Under the pieces are notes generated by a model. It was not told the DNA's origin. It searched no databases and was given only the letters and a program-made list of their open reading frames with translations. From Phoronis australis (Eukaryota; Phoronida; Phoronidae), in assembly GCA_002633005.1 (NCBI GenBank), contig NMRA01000600.1:172695-236694 (forward strand): 64,000 nt of DNA. The letters run 5' to 3'. This document shows positions 15,301 to 24,870 of the stretch, in pieces. Within the stretch, counting starts at the first letter, position 1. Each line of letters starts with the position of its first letter. The position numbers and the translations under genes were made by a program.

Positions 15301-16579
15301 CGACAGCGATTTTTAAAACGAATTACGACCATGTTGAAAAGCACCCATGGGTCTGTAGGAACACGGGGACCATGGAGCATTAGCTGTGGAATATGGTGAC
15401 GGGAGGAAATTGTCACGGAGAACAGGTGTACGTACTTTTCACACCCAGGACACATTGTGGCCCCGTACTCAACTGGCCCATAATCGCATTTACTGGTTTA
15501 GTATTTAGCTGCACTGTTTTGTACTATTGCCCTTCTCTATTTGCGAAGACAGTTTGGTACTTTGAATAGGCCTGTATTGATTAAAAAGTCCTGACATAGT
15601 TTGACTTCTAAACACCTGTTAAATATTGACCATGGCTGTAAAACAACAAAATCAATAATTTTAGAGAATCCGTGTTTTCTGTATGTTAAGCCACGTAGCT
15701 AGTGCTTTTCTACTAAAAATCCATACGAACTCAATACATAGGAAATAATCTAACAACTGTGTTTCATTCTGCAGGTACCTTTTTAAAGCGAACACAACTG
15801 TGAACAAGGGAAGAAATCTCCTTTACGAATATTCGTCAACGCACTTTAACAAAACCGGGGCACTGTTTTTTATCTTCATCGACGAAGACGCCATCATTAA
15901 ACGCACCCGTGTAGATCTCTTGGATCCCAGAGCTCGACTTAAAGTAGACCAGAAACGATCAATCCTCAGGCAGTATGAAGACTTCCTCCTCCGAGTGAAG
16001 CCAGCTGTAAGTACAGCCCTATACTCAGGGTCACGTGACTCGAATACATTTAAAGAAGATTTTCTATCCACGTGCTGTGTATCGAAGAAAGGAAAGAGAA
16101 TTCTTTTTCCAGAATTTTTCCCAATGATCAGCTTTGATCTGTGTATGTTTGCAGTGCATGTGATTGCGGCTTCAAATCTCTTTCCCATACCACTCAAGTA
16201 CGAAACATTGTCTTGGTGGATGGGAGATATTATTATGCCATTCAGAGTTTACACTAAATACCGAGGTCAAGCGCTCGTTTATACACCGATGCAAATCTTG
16301 AATGGAGTGCACAGCCAGTATCCAAGAGTACACGGCGGTGTTGTTGGATATGACGTCGTCATGAATGAAGAACGAGATTTGGCGCCAAATCATCTTCGAC
16401 ATAATGCAATGTGGAAAGATCCGCTGTTTAGAGGAAGGCGCCAGCCGCCATTTTACTCTATATTGTCTCCGCAATTTCCCTATGTTCCCTACAGTAAAAA
16501 CCCTAACTTTATTCCGTTTTATGTTGAGAGAAAGAATTCGCCAGGTGAACGCTTCAGCTACATGACCAAACGACATTAA
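3339..16579 (+). CDS. Three-exon gene: type II membrane, glycosyltransferase-like protein
   Basis: Coding exons are 3339-3361, 9573-9938 and 15775-16579. Splice sites are AG|gtaagtc, tttcatttcag|T, CCG|gtaggt and cattctgcag|G, and the phases match at both joints (2 nt carried over each time). The product has 397 residues: a short N-tail, one membrane helix at about residues 13-33, then a lumenal domain with three N-X-T sequons. Around residues 141-168 it has a GRNLLYEYS block followed by FFIFIDEDA; the acidic D-E-D resembles the metal-binding motif of GT-A enzymes. Further blocks are SFDLCMF (about 249-255) and SWW (276-278), a layout I recognise from uncharacterised lancelet glycosyltransferase-like proteins. 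A Golgi sugar-transfer role is inference; substrate unknown. A tttttccag at 3304-3312 suggests a 5' UTR exon further upstream. The gene structure is well supported by phase; the family call is moderate. Confidence 0.72.
5453..5662 (+). pseudogene. THAP-domain first-exon relic
   Basis: From ATG 5453 the frame gives MSAKKTYGGYICC NLACF..., then LSFYVFPANQELREKWINNIRRAGSKG and FKPTWGH. This is a typical THAP finger of mobile elements (C..C, FYVFP, REKW, NIRRAG). It stops before the final C-x2-H, right where GGCCATCTA|gtaggc could be a splice donor. It may be a first exon, or a fragment. Frame upstream is open to 5327 but that part shows no THAP features. It sits in intron 1 of the glycosyltransferase-like gene. 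Confidence 0.6.
5630..6170 (+). repeat. Repeat flanking the THAP relic; inverted copy at 52.53-52.94 kb
   Basis: Shared landmarks with the reverse complement of about 52530-52940: GGCAACACGTAGCCCCTC, GATAACCACAAA, GCGCGAGACT, GACACTTGTAAAATAGCATG and TTTTACGTAACTTCCTC (with differences). The two copies are diverged but colinear over more than 400 bases. The match begins near the THAP exon end, so this is probably the non-coding part of one THAP element family. Confidence 0.6.
6190..7700. other. Intron 1 sequence, no gene supported
   Basis: Overlapping ORFs on both strands at about 6961-7483 have no recognisable domain. A CCAAT-like attggttg and GCATGCGCA-type motif lie near 7465-7515, and a tip-like ...gtgtccctttaa ends at about 7545, as seen in small inverted-repeat elements. 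Confidence 0.3.
7718..7951. mobile_element. Short inverted-repeat element, CAGTGGCGGATC family (hAT-like tips)
   Basis: Begins CAGAGGCGGATCTA and ends TAGATCTGCCACTG, giving terminal inverted repeats of about 14 bases. The inside has long C and G runs (acaggggggg... aaaccccc). No transposase. Tips of this type are used by hAT elements; that assignment is inference and no clear 8-base target duplication is visible. Confidence 0.55.
8402..8475 (-). ncRNA. tRNA-like sequence with A and B boxes (SINE head or tRNA relic)
   Basis: On the minus strand an A-box-like TGATGTAGTGGTAGAG is followed about 30 bases later by a B-box-like GGGTTCTAATCC. The T-arm stem does not pair fully and no clean acceptor stem was found, so it is more likely a tRNA-derived promoter of a short repeat than a working tRNA. 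Confidence 0.4.
9018..9171. mobile_element. 154 bp miniature inverted-repeat element
   Basis: Perfect 15-base terminal inverted repeats (ATAGATTATTACATG / CATGTAATAATCTAT). The inside is a GC-rich imperfect palindrome with GATAACG and CGGGCGATAATCCACTCGGGC. It is too small to code. It lies 400 bases before exon 2 of the glycosyltransferase-like gene. Confidence 0.7.
9573..9938 (+). CDS. Coding exon 2 of the glycosyltransferase-like gene (membrane anchor and stem)
   Basis: The exon follows tattttcatttcag and ends at the donor CCG|gtaggt. It encodes the hydrophobic anchor WPILIVASVFVLG, a stem with an N-W-T sequon, and the start of the globular domain (HVTFVYLT ... ADMMGSPQDC ... VVVVLSYTTPC). 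Entry and exit phases both carry two bases, consistent with the flanking exons. Confidence 0.72.
10022..11206. repeat. Allele 1 copy of a ~1.19 kb intron block (left part)
   Basis: Nearly identical to 11521-12708. The repeat starts at tgcagtgacggcc and stays colinear to cagtcactcagcctgg, with scattered substitutions and small indels typical of two alleles. It begins with a CAGTGACGG...GACCCTG short element (10024-10126). The partner begins directly after a single N, which points to assembly rather than a biological duplication. Confidence 0.75.
11207..11519 (+). mobile_element. Left part of an insertion with 22 bp inverted tips and TACTCGA-rich body
   Basis: Starts GCCCGATCTCCAATCTCCGT and is filled with diverged TACTCGA / TCGAGTA motifs on both strands. 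Its right tip appears at 13254-13275 as the reverse complement (21 of 22 bases agree). Both tips abut CCTGG (11202-11206 and 13276-13280), while the other allele has a single CCTGG (12704-12708). This is an insertion with a 5-base target duplication, interrupted here by the N at 11520. Confidence 0.6.
11521..12983. repeat. Allele 2 copy of the intron block, without the insertion
   Basis: Starts right after the N at 11520. It repeats 10022-11206, then passes the empty target site CCTGG at 12704-12708, and continues into sequence repeated at 13281-13550 (tctctgctggctgatcat ... catttcgcaa). Confidence 0.75.
12984..13251. repeat. Perfect 120 bp inverted repeat with 28 bp spacer
   Basis: Arms 12984-13103 and 13132-13251 are exact reverse complements by eye (taatttgttgaatacacgac ... 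and back). The spacer is taattaaaagacacacga-like. The N at 13253 follows immediately, so the right end is not known. The other allele (13546-13550) lacks it. It may be a foldback element or a foldback artefact of assembly. The mirrored ORFs here (LGQLLYLCSVESRVLF) are only the two arms read twice. Confidence 0.7.
13254..13550. repeat. Allele 1 resumes: right tip of the insertion plus downstream intron
   Basis: 13254-13275 is the inverted tip of the insertion that began at 11207; CCTGG 13276-13280 is its second target copy. From 13281 the sequence repeats 12709-12983 with few differences and then continues as unique intron. Confidence 0.65.
13551..15774. other. Intron 2, unique part
   Basis: No supported exon. 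A C-rich tract at about 15009-15110 carries repeated CCCTAT / CCCC blocks and gives overlapping spurious ORFs in three frames. The intron ends in gtttcattctgcag. Confidence 0.4.
15775..16579 (+). CDS. Terminal coding exon of the glycosyltransferase-like gene (catalytic-like domain)
   Basis: Begins after gtttcattctgcag and ends at TAA 16577-16579. It opens with YLFKANTTVNKGRN, then the IFIDEDA block, a DQKRS..LRQYEDFL helix, cysteine pair CC, the SFDLCMFAVHVI segment and LSWWMGDIIMP. The C-terminus NAMWKDPLFRGRRQPP is basic and proline-rich. The 268-residue uninterrupted reading frame in an AT-rich background is itself strong coding evidence. Confidence 0.78.
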
Positions 16580-16942
16580 ATTGTTTCAAGTAATGAGACA
16601 ATTGCTCACGCATTAGAACGGGTCTTCAACGGCAAGAAATAATCGATTGCCACTCTTCCAGAAACGCCAGCACAGGAGTTCCATTAACACCAAAAGAGCT
16701 GAATGTCACCAGGAAAATGATTTGTTTTCAAACAAGAGAATGGCGTTGGAGATATTGTTTATCATGCATGTAGCAACGTGCAAAAGATCGTTCAACGCAT
16801 TGAAGATAGCTAAAAGTTAACTCTGGAAAACGATGAGACAAGGTCCTCTAGCAACCTTTTCCGTTCTGTGAGTTGAGAAAAATTTTACTCTACTTACTTT
16901 GAAGACATCAACGATAAATTCACCGACTAGGGAAAGGCTCGT

Positions 16943-16948
16943 AATAAA
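16943..16948 (+). promoter_or_regulatory. Probable polyadenylation signal of the glycosyltransferase-like gene
   Basis: AATAAA about 360 bases after the stop codon. A second AATAAA lies at about 17038. Either could end the transcript; only transcript data can decide. Confidence 0.35.
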
Positions 16949-17852
16949 AACATAACAAATACATCGGCTGCTCAGTAAACGTTTTTTCTAAAGTTAATAG
17001 TTGTGAATTTTGTTGAAGTCTCCACAGGTTTCAAAACAATAAAATATCTTCAAGAAAACAATGTTCACGTATAGATGAAGATATTATTCGAAACTTGTAT
17101 TTTCTACGGTGAAGACACTCTAGGGAGCCAAATAAAAGTCAAAATTAGGTGCTGTGGCGCTGATTTCTGTGTGAGGCCAAGCACTTATTGAACGGCCCTT
17201 GTACTGGGGATTGGGAGCAATACCTGAAGCTGTTCAAGCACCGTTTCAGTGAGAAATTTATTTTTTTGAGTTGAAATGGTCTGTGTCAATACTAGAGGTA
17301 GTACTGAAGCTTTTATTAAAGGAGAATGCCACCAAAAAACAACCTAATTTGTATCAATTTAGATCGAGTAATTCCAGTCGATAACAGCTAGTACAGCTCT
17401 TTTACGCGACACCTGAGGGCAGACGGAGGTGTTGAAATTAACCAGAGGTTCGAATGCAGTCTGTAAGCAGTTCACAACATGCTTGAATTTATTGTTTTAC
17501 ACCACTAAATCAGCAAAATTCGACATCAAACGCTTACAAATACACGGAGTTATTGAACAAACGTGTTATTTCAATACGCTGTTACGGATTTTTAGGCATC
17601 TGAACGTGCCGTAGCCTACAAAGTTTGTTAGGCCAATTTACCAAGTTCAGTAGCGGGAGTTTGAGGTCTGTTCGGTGATCAATTCAAATTATTCTTCTGT
17701 GAAATACTGACAGGAGAAAATAGCTGTGTATTGTAATTTTAGACGCGATTTTTTCAGTTCTAAACACACAAAACGTTTGCTATCCCGGCCAGTTGCTTGG
17801 AAACTGGTTAGGCCCATCGCTGCCGGACTGAAGACATCACAACATAAACCAG

Positions 17853-18017
17853 CCAAAGTTGGAAACTAAACTAGACTATACTAGTGAGCCAAAGAAAAAA
17901 TATGCATCGGATTATTTTGGTGAAATCGCCGCGAAGCTGAAAATCTACTCACTAGCTCGTCGGGGGCCGCGAAGTAAGGTTAGCCTTCCGCAGAACCGTC
18001 AGGGGAAAAGTTGTACA
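17853..18017 (+). CDS. Unidentified exon-like segment
   Basis: Open for exactly 55 codons between an acceptor aaaccag and a donor ACA|gtaaga, phase 0 at both ends. The product starts PKLETKLDYTSEPKKK and holds YFGEIAAKLKIYSLARRG. The lysine- and arginine-rich composition and balanced codons look coding. No partner exon was found within reach and no family is recognised. Confidence 0.33.
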
Positions 18018-18798
18018 GTAAGAATGTTTCTAATAATGTATACGAATATCTGAATAAAGATTTCCCTAAAATCTCACCGTAGGATATATATGTATATTTT
18101 ACAACCGCTTTTTGTCAGCCAACCCTTAATCAGCATGCCCTCACACGTCCTCGGTGCCCAGTCAATTGGTTTATTGCACCGGTAACGCAGTGATTTATTC
18201 ATTGTTGGCTTCTCAAAATATTTGCACTCACGAACATTCCAAGGCATTAAAAATTATATCTAATGAGACAGACTTTGTTTCAGTTTTTATAAGCATTGGT
18301 TAGGGTGGGGAAATATTCATTTTGAACGCAAAATAATAAATGTCAACTCGCAATCCCAACTTAGACGAGTGCTCATCCGACGAAGACTTCACAGGTTGAT
18401 TAATAGGTTTCACAGGCTATCGGTTCAAACAGGAATACACTGATCAAGAAATAATAGAGAGGTTCCAAAATACAACTTAAGAAAAATGTCCTTGTGTGTT
18501 AATTTGGACACTTTTTAATTAATGACCGCTTAACGATTTATTTAAACTTTTAAGTGCAACAAAAACTCTCTTCCATAAGATAGTTTAGCAAACTTGTACA
18601 CTATATCCACAACTTAAGACGCAATTTTCCAGGAGTTTATAGATGAGACAGGGATGTTTGGATCCCGAGGGACAATAAAACCCTGTTATAGCTTACAAAC
18701 TTGTTACAAAATGATCTGAAAAGAAAAGAGACTCGGTTCAAGAAACAACTCGAGTGGGAGTCGTTCACATGGAATTTATCGTTCTTTCTCGCTAAGGA

Positions 18799-19048
18799 TT
18801 GGTTGAGCAACTTCTACAGTCCCCTTCTAGATGGAAGGGAAGTGTATTAGGGAGTGAGGGGAGAGTGCCCTTGTACTTTGTTGAAGATGGAGAAGTATGC
18901 GCAGAATTAGTTCCATCTCTAAATTGTAATTACTCTGAAGCCGACATCAGAGTCACCCTTCATATTATTGAGGCGGACTAGCCCATACCTGGCGACATCG
19001 TCATAAGAGGTTCTGACACCAACCATCTAGTATTGTTCCTACACCATC
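18799..19048 (+). pseudogene. Remnant of a mobile-type gene with PIN-like motif
   Basis: The frame VEQLLQSPSRWKG ... CNYSEADIRVTLHIIEAD, stop, GDIVIRGSDTNHLVLFLHH resembles the E-ADTR..LH ... IRGSDTD.LVLLLHH block of uncharacterised, multi-copy invertebrate proteins with a nuclease-like (PIN-fold) core. A stop splits it and the second aspartate of SDTD is asparagine. Its right end abuts, in opposite orientation, a broken exon of the DPAGT1 relic, so it probably interrupted that gene. Confidence 0.5.
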
Positions 19049-19784
19049 GATGTTGATGGCGTTGGTACAGAATACGGCCATCATCCCCATGTAAATGTAA
19101 TACAGGACACGTGACAAAAAGACGTCGAGGACTGAATAACGTATTTAATTCAGTTAGAAAAAAAATCTAACAGTTTATTGTTATGATACAGTACAAGCCA
19201 AAAGTATTCAGACAAAATGATCCCGAATTTCGCCAAAATGGCAAATAAGAGGAAATCGAATTAATGGTCCGAGTAGTCTTCCGTCATGGCCGAGAATTAT
19301 GGAAAATTGACAGGAAAGTTAATGATATCGCCAAGTCATTTTGCAATAGTTATTACCAGTTATTTAGATGTTAACAGAATTAGCCGTCACATCGGGAAAT
19401 AGTATTTTATTGGTTTGTCTTGTAGTCTATGATGTACTAGTCATTTTCCAATATAGCTGCAGCGAGAGAGTATTTGGTGGACAGCTCTCAGGGTTCTTGA
19501 ATGAGAATTTAAAGCAGTGAGATATTCCACCTTTTTATAATTTATTTGCGACTACCATGCCGCCAAATTATCAGTTGAGCGAAAAGATGTTCCAAGGATT
19601 CAAACAAACACGCCAATCGTTTTAAAAACATGATTGAAGTAAAAAAGTCACATACAGGGCTCTTAAGTGAGTTATTTGCAATGCAATTCTATTTATTCTT
19701 AGCTACTGTCAAGTTTTATTAGATTTTGACAATGTGAAGTACTCACAACTTCAGACATTTTTAGTCCAATTGACGAGAGTATAC

Positions 19785-19997
19785 CTAAAGCAACAGAGAA
19801 TCAAATTATGCTGCGAAGCGGCTTTCACACAATGATCTCTGTGGAGTGATAGTTGATGAAATAAACCATAAGAACAGGTAAAGAGGCTATAGTGGACAGG
19901 ATTATTTTGTGGCGCCATCGTAGATTCAGGACGTCGTCCGCGAATCCCAGGAAGACCATACAGTATATGGAGAGAACCGCAGTTAAAACTCCACAAA
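19785..19997 (-). pseudogene. DPAGT1: DPAGT1 relic, exon with frameshift and two stops
   Basis: Acceptor ttctccttcag, donor GCTTTAG|gtatac. After a one-base deficit at TTTGTGG, the frame gives the [16 protein letters not shown] block and [14 protein letters not shown], then TGA, KPLRSII, TGA. Restoring one base gives the length expected of the family exon (about 71 codons). The overlapping ATG-started frame here is a shadow. Confidence 0.82.
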
Positions 19998-20832
19998 CTG
20001 AAGGAGAATAAGAAAAGATGTCCCAAAAACTATGTATACCAAAGCGCTTATAAATTTTAAACCTGGTTTTGATGTTATCTCGGTGTGAACAGTTTAAAAC
20101 CAGTTGTAGAATTTATAAAGCATGTCAGGGTGATTCATGAGGATGATTTAGCAAACATTTATTATAACCTGGTGTGAAAGGTGAGTGCAGTTGGCTGTGA
20201 CCGGGTGTGAAAGTAGAGCGCTGTTGGGAATAAACCTCGTGTGTACACTGTACATGTAAAGATTTACAATGGTACTAAACTCAAGCAACTAAAACTAAGA
20301 ACTTTGGAGTTTTGTACCCTGTAATTCTCGGTCCGAACAATGGGAATAAAATTTCGAAGTTATAACCGTGGAAAAGTTATGCATTACGAGTTGCCTAGTC
20401 ACAGTTGACATGAATAACAATTTTCTGCAGAGCGCCCTCTATTAATTTCAATAACCCTGGCTCCTGTTAGAAGCAAAGATTATACGTTTGTCTATCTGTG
20501 CAAGTTCAAATCCTCATCTTCGATCAGATGTCTGTCAAAAGCATTACGTTAAACAGCTGGGAACTTGGCTTCACCTGGGTCACATGTCAGCAACAGCAAA
20601 CAATACGCAGTTAATCTATGCAACTTGACATAGCCTACAGTCTTTTCTGCACTCATTTATTTCCTCGACACATGAAATACCACTGAAGTGAATTTAGCCA
20701 AATAATTTCTAACTGTTGGCAATTCAGAAGCAAATCTGTTCAATTGGTGTCATGTTTAAAGCAAACGTTTTGTATTATATAGCAAAATTATCATAAAACA
20801 TTGAGCGGGCACAGGAAGGTATTCCAAGTTTT

Positions 20833-21078
20833 TCAATAATCCACTATAAACGTCCGCTTACTTAGTCGGTGAAGCAAGGACGCAGATGTTGCGAATGCAG
20901 ACCACCTCAACACTATATTTTGAACATGAGGCATGATGTACATCTGGACATTAACATAGTAAATTAAATCGTAAACCATAGACAATAGATTTGCAACTCC
21001 ATTATTATGATTTCCAGAAGGGTCACTCTTTTCCAATGCTCCTCTCAGCTTCCTGCTATTGAGCAGACTAGATGGCAT
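20833..21078 (-). CDS. Unidentified ORF inside the DPAGT1 relic intron
   Basis: 81 codons from MPSSLLNSRKLRGALEKSD. It contains GNHNNGVANLLSMVYDL and HVQNIVLRWSAFATSASLLHRL, then a consensus donor CTAA|gtaagc at about 20862. Composition looks coding and it could be a first exon. No known domain is recognised; a weak likeness to the helical N-terminal domain of transcription elongation factors was not convincing. Confidence 0.25.
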   Translation of the reverse strand: MPSSLLNSRKLRGALEKSDPSGNHNNGVANLLSMVYDLIYYVNVQMYIMPHVQNIVLRWSAFATSASLLHRLSKRTFIVDY

Positions 21079-21317
21079 ACTTGCCGTAAGTAAAACGTGC
21101 CATTACACCAGGCGCCTATAGTTAATAGGGCCATCAAGGCCAATAGCCTTAGTCACAGCTTGTTTGGAAGATGGCTGACAATGTGCGTTGAGCATAGACT
21201 AAACCAGAGAAGTCTGCCAGTATTGTAACAGTCACTTCATAATCACAATAACTTTGTATTGATATGAGCCATGTATCAGAGTTCAGATGCTCGGCCGCAC
21301 TCTCTCAATAAAATTAC

Positions 21318-21438
21318 CTCATGATGTGGAAATTTGCCCACGCCATTCTCAGTGAAATGCCGGTAAAAAGGAACGGGAATAAATAGGAACATAACAATGG
21401 GATAGATGGCACCACATATCTCTCCTTGAGACTGCCGG
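21318..21438 (-). pseudogene. DPAGT1: DPAGT1 relic, intact-looking exon
   Basis: Acceptor ttctgtcttatatttcag and donor CATCATGAG|gtaatt are both good. It has no stop in frame. It encodes RQSQGEICGAIYPIVMFLFI and ends KFPHHE, the same exon end as I recall for vertebrate DPAGT1. It is 121 nt: one base completing a codon plus 40 codons. Confidence 0.82.
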
Positions 21439-22494
21439 CTGAAATATAAGACAGAACTAAATGTCAAAACAAGTTGTGTCAATTGACCTATCGCCAGGAT
21501 TATGACGGACGGCTTAATTGACCAATCAGAACAAAGCATTCTTGGCACACCTTCGTCTGCGTTTCCAAGCCGCCATTTTACCCGACAAACCACACGTAGT
21601 CGAGCAAAACTTACTTTAGTTTATAGCTCAAGAAATTGTCCGCTAAGAATGGGGAAACGGTGCTGTAACACCGACAACTATTATGCTACTCCAGAATAAT
21701 ATCCCGTCATTTTTTGCCATGTCCTAAGCCGAAAAATGATGTTGAAAATTAAATCGTAAACTATGGATCAAACTGTACGGCCACACGAGCAGCTGATCTT
21801 AGCGATGTTGCTTGATAACTCGAAGGCTATAATAAACACAAATATATTAGTTCCAAGATACGCACTTTTCAGCTTGGTGGCTATGGTGAAGGGCTATCTC
21901 AGGCTCCCGAGTTTCCTACGTCTGGCCGCCTTTGTCTCGACACCTGCTGGATCTCAGCACTCAAGCAGTATAGTCCCCGGAAATTGTTGTTTTCAAGGAC
22001 ATTTTTATTTTATGTTTTTTATTTATTTCAACCTAACAGGGGTACATTTTTGTTATTTGTTAAACCCGTAGGCTGGCGTTCAACTGGACTTCTCTCCCGG
22101 TCAAAATTCAGAGATTCACTGGATTACTGCCGGTAACTCAAAGCCTTGGTCGAGCTGTTGTCACTAAAAATAAACTGTTGAATTACTTTTTGACGTGTAT
22201 ATCTAGTATACACTATGTCTGTAGAGTTAGACAGAGTTCATTTTGAAGTTGTACAAACATGATATTTAGATTTATGAAGCTTTAGAAAAGAATTTGAGTT
22301 ATTTTTGTAAATACCCTATTTTTGCAACTACCACACCAGACTTGTAATCTTTTGCAACCATACCACGACTTAGTGATCATGCTACCTTTAAAATTAAATG
22401 AAAGCTATTTTTATGGAATGAAACTACAAGAAATGCCAAGTACGTAAGAAGGTAAGCCTAATTTAAATGTCTTAATGGTGCAAACGGACAATTC
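21439..22494. other. No gene supported; possible promoter-like patch
   Basis: On the minus strand at about 21510-21575 there is a CCAAT box (gattggtc) near AAAATGGCGGCTTGG, which reads only 16 codons before a stop. This could be a leader of a minus-strand transcript. The + ORFs at 21502-22071 have no recognisable features. Confidence 0.25.
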
Positions 22495-22810
22495 CATAGG
22501 CGGATTTAGGGGGGGCAGGGGGCCCAGTCCCCCCACAAGCAAAATGAAACAGCAATAGCGTGAAGCATGAGGAAATATTGAGTTCAGTAACTAGGACCGG
22601 TAGCGGTAGAGTGGGGCTCAGACCCCAGATCGCGGCGGAATCGTGTTCCTGTTTTTTTAGTCCACCGATAGATTTTCTGAACAGAAGGTCCAAAGGTCTA
22701 CATCCCCGGCCCCTGCAAATTTCGGGCCGCCTGTGCACTACAATTGCACTTTGCCCAATTCCTCGAGGCAACATGTTGGACCCCCTTGTGGTATCCTAGA
22801 TCCGCCACTG
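22495..22810. mobile_element. CAGTGGCGGATC-family short element
   Basis: Left tip CATAGGCGGATTTAGG, right tip TATCCTAGATCCGCCACTG. The right 37 bases are nearly the same as the right end of the element ending at 33216. Flanks aattcca and agttcca may be worn target copies. It has no transposase; the ORFs across it are tip translations. Confidence 0.55.
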
Positions 22811-24250
22811 AGTTCCAGACATTAACTTGACTTAGACACAGCCTTAGACCTACCGGAGCTAACTGTTTGCCTAGGACGATATGAATGTGTACATGAGCTA
22901 TGAACCTGAATTTTTTGATCAAAATATTTCGTTACAAGATTAGAAAAGCGTAAACAGTGCTATCGAGTCGACCTAGTCAGAGGCTATAGTGCATGTGTTG
23001 TCTGTAATGTATGACCTACTTTACTCCTGGAGTCCCACCAGTTGTGACCTACTTTTTATTTGGCGAAATTTAGCAGACGACAGAATAAAAACATCGGTGA
23101 ATCTTCACTGATTGTATTCAACAGATCATGAAATCTATGGAATCGTACAGATAATTCGACTTTAAGGTACATAACCAGCTTTACATGAACATATCGTATC
23201 AGTGGCCTTGTCATTTGTCAGGTGAAGGTGGCCCCGAGGCAGAGGGGTTCTTCGGATTTTCGCTGGCTACTCGAGTCATTTTTTCATCGTCACCTTTACA
23301 AATTCCCATAATTATTATGAACGTACGATTCTCTGTTGAAAAGCATCCGCCTCTTGTCTCTGTCGAAGCGTTTTCAAATAGTACAAAAACACGCATCGAT
23401 TCCACCAGGAACGTCGTTTAGCGACAGTGTATTTGCCTCTGACATCTCGTTCGAATGTCGGGTATAACGTGACTTTTCGCATAGGGGCGGAGCTTGCGAT
23501 AGGTCAATTTACAAATGGGTCACCTGCTTAATGGCTTGAGCAATGTTAGTTGTTGGAACAAACAAATAAAAATGATACTGATGTGCCTTACGAATGAATG
23601 CCTTCAAGCTGTGAATGTATGCATGCTATTGTGTGTATGTCTGACATAACAATTAGACTTGAAAAGTGCACACGGATAAATCACAATCAAGGTGCATATT
23701 TGAGAGTTGTCAGTGTAATTGTAAAAAATAATTTTTTGGTCACTTACCATATGCGAAGAGTTTTTTAGTTGTGCAAACTAAAACAGAGTCATCAAAATCA
23801 GACAATGTTTGAGAAATTTATTCAGTCACGTTTTTGTCTATGAATTTCATGCATTTTTAGCGTTACGAATGGCCAATTTAAAAATTACACATTTCAATTG
23901 TCAGCATTTATGTAGAAAAGAAATTTATTTTATCAAGTAAGCGATTGCTTAGATATGACTGGGAATAACTTTAATCACTTTCACAATCACTTGCATAAAG
24001 TTGGGCTTAATTATTGAAAAATTGCAGGGTTCATCATAAAACAGGCACTCGTTACAAATTTTGTAAATTCTGTGTTTCTAACCCTCACCTACTGTAAATA
24101 AGATTAAAAACTAAAGTTTACACTCTGTAATAAAATGAACTGCAGAATATGTTACCTAGGCAACACAGCAAATTATTCAATATCTAAAAAAAACAGTTTG
24201 GATATTGACTGGGTTCTGCTATGTTGAAAATGGGCCAAAAAGGCTAACAA
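22811..24250. other. No gene supported
   Basis: A minus ORF at 23211-23405 (ENPKNPSASGPPSPDK C-terminus) has balanced codons but no splice or domain support. The rest is AT-rich without features. Confidence 0.3.
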
Positions 24251-24253
24251 AAT

Positions 24254-24870
24254 GTAGTTTACGTACCCCATGTGGAATTTAGTAACACAAATGGTCATTG
24301 AAAATGACATTACTGCTTTTTAAATAACAACATGGTTCTTTTTATCATCAAAGAAAAACGAATGGCCATACAACATTATGTTACCATGTGATGCAGAAAC
24401 AGTGATGTAGTATACGTACCCCATGTTTACAAATGCCATGAAATTAAAATATCACTTGGTAAGTCAGCAACACTGGTCATACACAGTTACCTTCCTTAAA
24501 AGTATTAGGCTAAAAGGGTGTTTATTGCAAATACATTTATTTTGAGTGAAATATTAGCATTTGTGTAGCGTACGTACCCCTATATTTCAATTTGTGCGTA
24601 TTTTCAAAGTATGGCAGATTTGCACATGAATGCTGTGCTTTTTATTTTTTCTCTTTGAATTGATTTAGTAAATAAACTTACTCTCAGAATCTTAAGTGGG
24701 CTGTGACCACAAGTTGTAGTGTACGTACAATGTACCCTTTTATACAACTGTGATGTATTTGGCCATAAGATTTTATTTGGTGGTTCTTGTGCAAAAATAT
24801 TTTAGATAACAAACCTGGAAGGATTATACTTTAAATAACACAGCTTTTACAGTTTTATAACAACATTCGT
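24254..24870 (+). repeat.  Confidence 0.

Larger units (their letters stand above)
19049..21438 (-). pseudogene. DPAGT1: Decayed, intron-bearing copy of DPAGT1 (ALG7)
   Basis: Three exons in order on the minus strand: 21318-21438, 19785-19997 and about 19049-19110. They read SQGEICGAIYPIVMFLFIPV ... KFPHHE; then [19 protein letters not shown] ... LPVLMVYF; then LYYIYMGMMAVFCTNAINI. These are hallmark segments of UDP-GlcNAc:dolichyl-phosphate GlcNAc-1-phosphotransferase, the ER membrane enzyme that starts N-glycan assembly; [13 protein letters not shown] holds the catalytic aspartate pair. Damage: one base missing at the start of the second exon, TGA codons where proline and glycine are expected in ..IVPKPFR.., an AG-to-AC change at the third exon's acceptor, and loss of everything after NAINI at the junction with the element remnant. 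The first exon and the 3' exons were not found. Introns are kept, so this is a duplicated or locally decayed gene, not a retrocopy. Confidence 0.8.
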